Assembly (NCBI GenBank): GCA_964368985.1
Contig: CAYJDW010000026.1
Span: 1 to 36,405, forward strand
Reading direction: 5' to 3'
Source of the DNA: G023898405 sp964368985
GTDB lineage: Bacteria > Myxococcota > UBA727 > JABDBI01
DNA: 36,405 nucleotides
Notes under the pieces: generated by a model
The model's database searches: none
Seen by the model: only the letters and a program-made list of their open reading frames with translations
What the model was told of the DNA's origin: nothing
Translations under genes and position numbers: made by a program
Part shown: one piece after another, positions 32,893-36,405 of the stretch
Layout of the letters: each line of letters starts with the position of its first letter
How positions within the stretch are numbered: position 1 is the stretch's first letter

Positions 32893-33768
32893 CTACCCAT
32901 AAATTTCCCGCTTAAACCGGTGCTTATCCAAGTCCAATTTATCCACCACCTCTTGCACCCATTCCATAAATCTGGGCTTTAGCTCTTCGGGATTTTGAAC
33001 CGCTTTCTTCTGCCATTTGGTAATAGCTGGGCCGCAGGCAAATACTATAGTTCTTTCTTTATCTGTAACGAGTTTCTCTATATGACTATTATCTGGACGT
33101 CCGGCAAAATAATTTGACCCTGGCAAGGTTTTTTCCTGGGTCAAATAATAATAGACTTTTAGATGTTCAGGGAAGCGTTCACACAGTTCTTTAAGTTCTT
33201 CGTGAAAAATAATATCTTCAATACGTTTATTGACAGTCACGAGGCTATGACGAATGCAACTTTGGCGGGCTAGCAATTCGTCTTTGATGATGGAAAAACT
33301 CGGCACCACGCCTGAACCTGCCACCAAATGGATCACATGATCAGTGCCCGCTCGCAAATTTTCGGGCATTACATAGCCGCCTGCATAGCCGGTGAACTCG
33401 ATTTGTCGGCCTACCAAAAAATCCGATGCTAAAAAGGGCGACAGCAAGGGCGGGAATGCGTCAGGCTCGGGAAAATAGCTTTCTGGCTTGATGGTAATGG
33501 AGACATATTTTTCATGAGGGGCAGAAGTCAAAGAATAAGCGCGTATGGGCTCTTTTTTCCCTTTTTGATATTCAAAATACTTGATAAAATCCCGTAGCTC
33601 TGGGAACTGATGGGGATTGATGCTGATAAATTGGCCGGCCAAATAGTTTTTATCTTGATCAGCTACCTCAATATCGAGGGTCCAGGTATCGGGAGTTTCT
33701 CTGGTCGCCTTAACGATAAGCCCCGAAATACTCCTGATTTTCTTGCCTTTAATTAGTTCATCGCTCAT
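32893..33768 (-). CDS. Ferredoxin-NADP reductase family flavoprotein
   Basis: 291 aa. FAD/NAD(P)-binding reductase: RAYSLTS (76-82) contacts the flavin, GSGVVPS (151-157) binds the nicotinamide nucleotide, and FACGPAITKWQKKA near residue 255 is the C-terminal nucleotide motif. No [2Fe-2S] ferredoxin domain is attached, so it needs a separate electron partner, which is not in the window. The substrate is unknown. It is divergent from xseA. Confidence 0.85.
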   Translation of the reverse strand: MSDELIKGKKIRSISGLIVKATRETPDTWTLDIEVADQDKNYLAGQFISINPHQFPELRDFIKYFEYQKGKKEPIRAYSLTSAPHEKYVSITIKPESYFPEPDAFPPLLSPFLASDFLVGRQIEFTGYAGGYVMPENLRAGTDHVIHLVAGSGVVPSFSIIKDELLARQSCIRHSLVTVNKRIEDIIFHEELKELCERFPEHLKVYYYLTQEKTLPGSNYFAGRPDNSHIEKLVTDKERTIVFACGPAITKWQKKAVQNPEELKPRFMEWVQEVVDKLDLDKHRFKREIYG

Positions 33769-33869
33769 AGATTTTTTATTACCGCTTGTTCTTGGAGGCT
33801 TATCTGCTAGCGTCTCTCAATATCAAATGTTCTTATATACTTTTTTAGCTCGGCCAAGGGGTGAGCGAC

Positions 33870-35213
33870 ATGCTAAATGCTGATCAAGAAGTGGCGCGGC
33901 CCCTCAAAGTTTCCGAACTGGTGGCCATTTTAAAGAGAGACATCGAGCAGCAACATCGTTTTGTGCGCGTGATTGGCGAGATTAGCTCATGGAAAGAATG
34001 GCGCTCGGGACATTGCTATTTTGATATCAAAGATGAAGGTGCTCTCATTCCGGCGGTGATGTTTAAGCCCCATTTCGCCCGCGTTCCTTTTAAAGTCTCC
34101 GATGGTATGGAAGTGATCTTCAGCGGCAAAGTCAGCGTTTATCAGGCCAATGCACGTTTGCAGATGATAGTGGAGGCAATGGAGCCGCTCGGAGCTGGCG
34201 CTTTGGCTTTGGCCTTCGAACAACTCAAAGAAAAATTGCTCGCTGCTGGGCTCTTTTTGCCGGCGCACAAAAAACCTATCAAGACGATTAATCACACTAT
34301 CGGCATCGTCACTTCGTCTCATGGTGCGGTTTTACGAGATATGGTGCGGATTATTAAAAGCCGCTTGCCGGGCGCCAATATTTTATGTGCCTTTGCACGC
34401 GTGCAAGGCGCAGGCGCCAAGGAAGAGATCGTCCGCGCCATCGAGCGCCTGGATAAAAGCGCTTGCGATGTCATGATCGTGGGCCGTGGTGGCGGTTCTT
34501 TAGAAGATCTGTGGGCCTTCAACGAAGAGATCGTGGCACGTGCAATTTTCGCGGCCAAAACGCCCATAATCAGTGCCGTCGGGCATGAAACCGATACCAC
34601 CATTAGCGATTTTGTCGCCGACATGCGTGCTGCCACCCCTAGCCATGCCGCCCAAATAGTCACACCGTTATTAAGCGCGCTCGAAGCTGAGATGGTTCAG
34701 TTAATTTTTGCCCTCACCTCTCGCCAAAACGCATTTTTTTCTCGCTGTCGCTTGGCTTTGTTTGAGCATAAAAAGCTCATTAAAGATCCAAAAGTAATTC
34801 TCTTTCGTCATTGGCAGCTTCTCGACGAACACAGCCAGCGCCTGCAAAACTTGGCTCCTCACCGTTTATTGCGCTTGCGTCAAGAGCATTTGCATGGTTT
34901 AAAAAATCAACTCTTGAGTAAAAGCCCGCGGCATGAGCTGGTGGCTTTTCGCCTAAGCTTAAACACGATCGAGCAAAAATTGCCCGAAGCGGTGAAACTG
35001 CAGTTTAAAAACAAGCGCCAAACTATGATGCAGCACATTATTAAGCTCGAGGCTTTGTCGCCGCTAAAAGTATTAGCGCGAGGATTTTCTTTGGTGGAAG
35101 ATCGAGATAGCGGTCGTTGCTTGACTAAAGCCCGCGAAACGATTCCCCAACAAAATATTAATATACGTTTTCAAGACGGCCTGGTAGCGGCCTTAATTAT
35201 TGCTAAGGAGTAA
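33870..35213 (+). CDS. xseA: Exodeoxyribonuclease VII large subunit
   Basis: 447 aa. The N-terminal OB fold (about 10-105, VSELVAILKRDIEQQ, VIGEISSWKEWRSGHCYF) binds single-stranded DNA; the catalytic core has GIVTSSHGAVLRDM, VGRGGGSLEDLWAFN and SAVGHETDTTISDFVADMRA; a coiled-coil tail follows. Exonuclease VII degrades single-stranded DNA from both ends. ATG at 33870 is used because AAGGGG stands 8 nt upstream; the GTG at 33861 overlaps that site. First gene of xseA-xseB-ispA. Confidence 0.96.
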   Translation: MLNADQEVARPLKVSELVAILKRDIEQQHRFVRVIGEISSWKEWRSGHCYFDIKDEGALIPAVMFKPHFARVPFKVSDGMEVIFSGKVSVYQANARLQMIVEAMEPLGAGALALAFEQLKEKLLAAGLFLPAHKKPIKTINHTIGIVTSSHGAVLRDMVRIIKSRLPGANILCAFARVQGAGAKEEIVRAIERLDKSACDVMIVGRGGGSLEDLWAFNEEIVARAIFAAKTPIISAVGHETDTTISDFVADMRAATPSHAAQIVTPLLSALEAEMVQLIFALTSRQNAFFSRCRLALFEHKKLIKDPKVILFRHWQLLDEHSQRLQNLAPHRLLRLRQEHLHGLKNQLLSKSPRHELVAFRLSLNTIEQKLPEAVKLQFKNKRQTMMQHIIKLEALSPLKVLARGFSLVEDRDSGRCLTKARETIPQQNINIRFQDGLVAALIIAKE

Positions 35214-35216
35214 AAA

Positions 35217-35468
35217 ATGACCCTTGATCTAAACACTGCTAATTTTGAGACGCTTATGGCTGAGCTCAAAAAAACACTCACCACCCTAGAGAATGGCGAT
35301 CTTCCCCTCGAAGAAAGCATGAAAGCTTATGAGATGGGCGTGACACTTGTGCGCACTGCTGAGCAAAAACTGGCGAGCATGGAAGGTCGCATGGAAGAAA
35401 TTTTGGCTGATGGGAGCAAAAAAACCTTGGAAATAAGTGACATCAGTGGAGCAGCCGATGTGGCCTGA
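35217..35468 (+). CDS. xseB: Exodeoxyribonuclease VII small subunit
   Basis: 83 aa. Helical hairpin protein with the family pattern NFETLMAELKKTLTTLENGDL, PLEESMKAYEMGVTLVRTAEQKL. It packs along the XseA coiled coil. AAGGAG before the ATG; 3 bp from the xseA stop and overlapped by the start of ispA. Confidence 0.93.
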   Translation: MTLDLNTANFETLMAELKKTLTTLENGDLPLEESMKAYEMGVTLVRTAEQKLASMEGRMEEILADGSKKTLEISDISGAADVA

Positions 35469-36258
35469 AATGGTGGAGCAAAAACGCCAAGTTGATCAAG
35501 AGTTAAAGAAAAATATTTCTTTAAAATCTCGCTCAAAAATACTCAATGAAGCCATTGAGTACGCGCTTTCCTCAGGCGGCAAGCGTTTACGCCCCCTGCT
35601 CGTCTTGTCTAGCGCTGGCGCATTCACCGAACGCAATAACGCTCAAAAAGCCGCCCTGCCAGCAGCTTTGGCCGTGGAATATGTTCACACCTATTCCCTG
35701 ATTCACGACGATCTCCCTGCCATGGACAACGACGATTATCGTCGCGGCCGCTTAAGCACTCATCGACGTTTCGATGAAGCCACCGCTATTTTAGCCGGCG
35801 ACGCCCTGCTCGCTGATGCTTTTTTCTTGTTAACCAAAGCGCCCATAAATGCATTGTTACAGTGCCAAGAACTTGCCCTCGCCGCCGGCCGCACCGGGTT
35901 GGTGGGTGGGCAAGCTGAAGATTTAGCGGGCAGCAAAGGACTCACAAGCAAGGACCAATGGTTGCGCATTAACCAGGCAAAAACTGGGCGATTATTTGAA
36001 GCATGCGCGGTCTTAGGAGCGTTAAGCGCTGGTGCCGATAAGCGGGCGGTGGAAAATGCCCGATCTTTTGGACGGATTTTTGGGGAAAGTTTTCAGCTGA
36101 AGGACGACCTCGACGATAACCAGGGGCTGCTTAAGGTTTGTAGCAAAGCGGATGTGGGAAAATGGCTCCAACATAACATCGAGAAAATGCGCGCTATCAG
36201 CCAATTGACCTCTAACCAGAGTGCACTTCTGCCACTGATTTCTTTGACTTTTGGCTAG
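35458..36258 (+). CDS. ispA: Polyprenyl (farnesyl) diphosphate synthase
   Basis: 266 aa. Isoprenyl diphosphate synthase that adds isopentenyl units to make farnesyl diphosphate. GGKRLRP is at 40-46, the first Asp-rich motif is DDLPAMD (84-90), the KTG lysine is K175, and the second Asp-rich motif is DDLDD (216-220). The start at 35458 follows GGAG by 6 nt and overlaps xseB by 11 nt; GTG at 35437 and ATG at 35470 are alternatives. It is short: family members usually have about 290-300 aa, and the segment after the second motif (TGD.. to YP..LG) appears deleted or replaced. Activity is likely but not certain. Confidence 0.9.
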   Translation: MWPEMVEQKRQVDQELKKNISLKSRSKILNEAIEYALSSGGKRLRPLLVLSSAGAFTERNNAQKAALPAALAVEYVHTYSLIHDDLPAMDNDDYRRGRLSTHRRFDEATAILAGDALLADAFFLLTKAPINALLQCQELALAAGRTGLVGGQAEDLAGSKGLTSKDQWLRINQAKTGRLFEACAVLGALSAGADKRAVENARSFGRIFGESFQLKDDLDDNQGLLKVCSKADVGKWLQHNIEKMRAISQLTSNQSALLPLISLTFG

Positions 36259-36267
36259 TCTCAACTA

Positions 36268-36401
36268 CTCCTCGCCCGCTTGCGGGAGAGGCTAGGGAGA
36301 GGGTGGAGAAACATAAACGCGACTATTTTGTCGATGACAAAACTAACGCAGGCGTTTCTCCACCCTCACCCCCAGCCCTCTCCCGCAAGCGGGCGAGGGA
36401 G
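36268..36401. repeat. Palindromic repeat, copy 3, cut by the window edge
   Basis: Inverted arms 36268-36313 and 36354-36401, each with the CTCGCCCGCTTGCGGG core, separated by a ~40-bp variable centre. The outer GTTGTTGCATAAAT end is not seen on the left, so this copy may be shortened; the right end lies outside the window. It follows the ispA stop by 9 bp. Confidence 0.78.
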
Positions 36402-36405
36402 CGTT

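Overview
This window looks like chromosomal DNA from a Gram-negative bacterium, probably a deltaproteobacterial-type lineage (Bdellovibrionota, Myxococcota or a candidate phylum near them). The reasons are proteins with Sec signal peptides, a FliA-type sigma factor beside a FliE/SctI-like small protein, C4-type 5-aminolevulinate synthase, a DUF2203 protein, and a TrpC-TrpF fusion. No ribosomal RNA is present, so the placement is inference and ALAS plus TrpCF would also fit some other Proteobacteria.

Layout. 1-3400: one AT-rich gene for a large exported protein with kinase-like motifs, followed by a 500-bp AT-rich gap. 3895-4944: an exported, divergent amidase-like protein. 4949-5169: a palindromic mobile-like repeat. 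5194-12919 (minus): a complete tryptophan operon trpL-aroF-trpE-trpG-trpD-trpCF-trpB-trpA with overlapping genes and a clear attenuator (leader peptide with two Trp codons, antiterminator, terminator). 12980-15574 (minus): cardiolipin synthase and a CNNM/CBS/CorC membrane protein. 15762-18004 (minus): a FliA-like sigma factor with three small proteins, one FliE/SctI inner-rod-like and one with a needle-like C-terminus. 18119-20556 (plus): membrane protein, DUF2203 protein, esterase, rpe. A second copy of the palindromic repeat separates rpe from convergent metK. 22125-22200: tRNA-Thr(CGT). Then an exported patatin, hemA, an aldehyde dehydrogenase, a small exported protein, and brnQ with a newly noticed leader peptide rich in valine codons. 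28684-29958: an exported ankyrin-repeat protein. 30279-31529: clpX. Then a cysteine desulfurase, a flavin reductase, and xseA-xseB-ispA. Another copy of the palindromic repeat is cut by the right edge.

Themes. Two amino-acid systems appear to use ribosome-mediated attenuation: Trp codons control aromatic synthesis starting from DAHP synthase, and Val codons precede a branched-chain amino-acid transporter. Four or five Sec-exported proteins with host- or prey-directed flavour (kinase-like, ankyrin, patatin, amidase-like, small beta protein) are scattered between housekeeping operons; two of them share an unusual seven-G tract just before the start codon. At least three families of inverted repeat lie between genes, mainly where transcription units converge or end.
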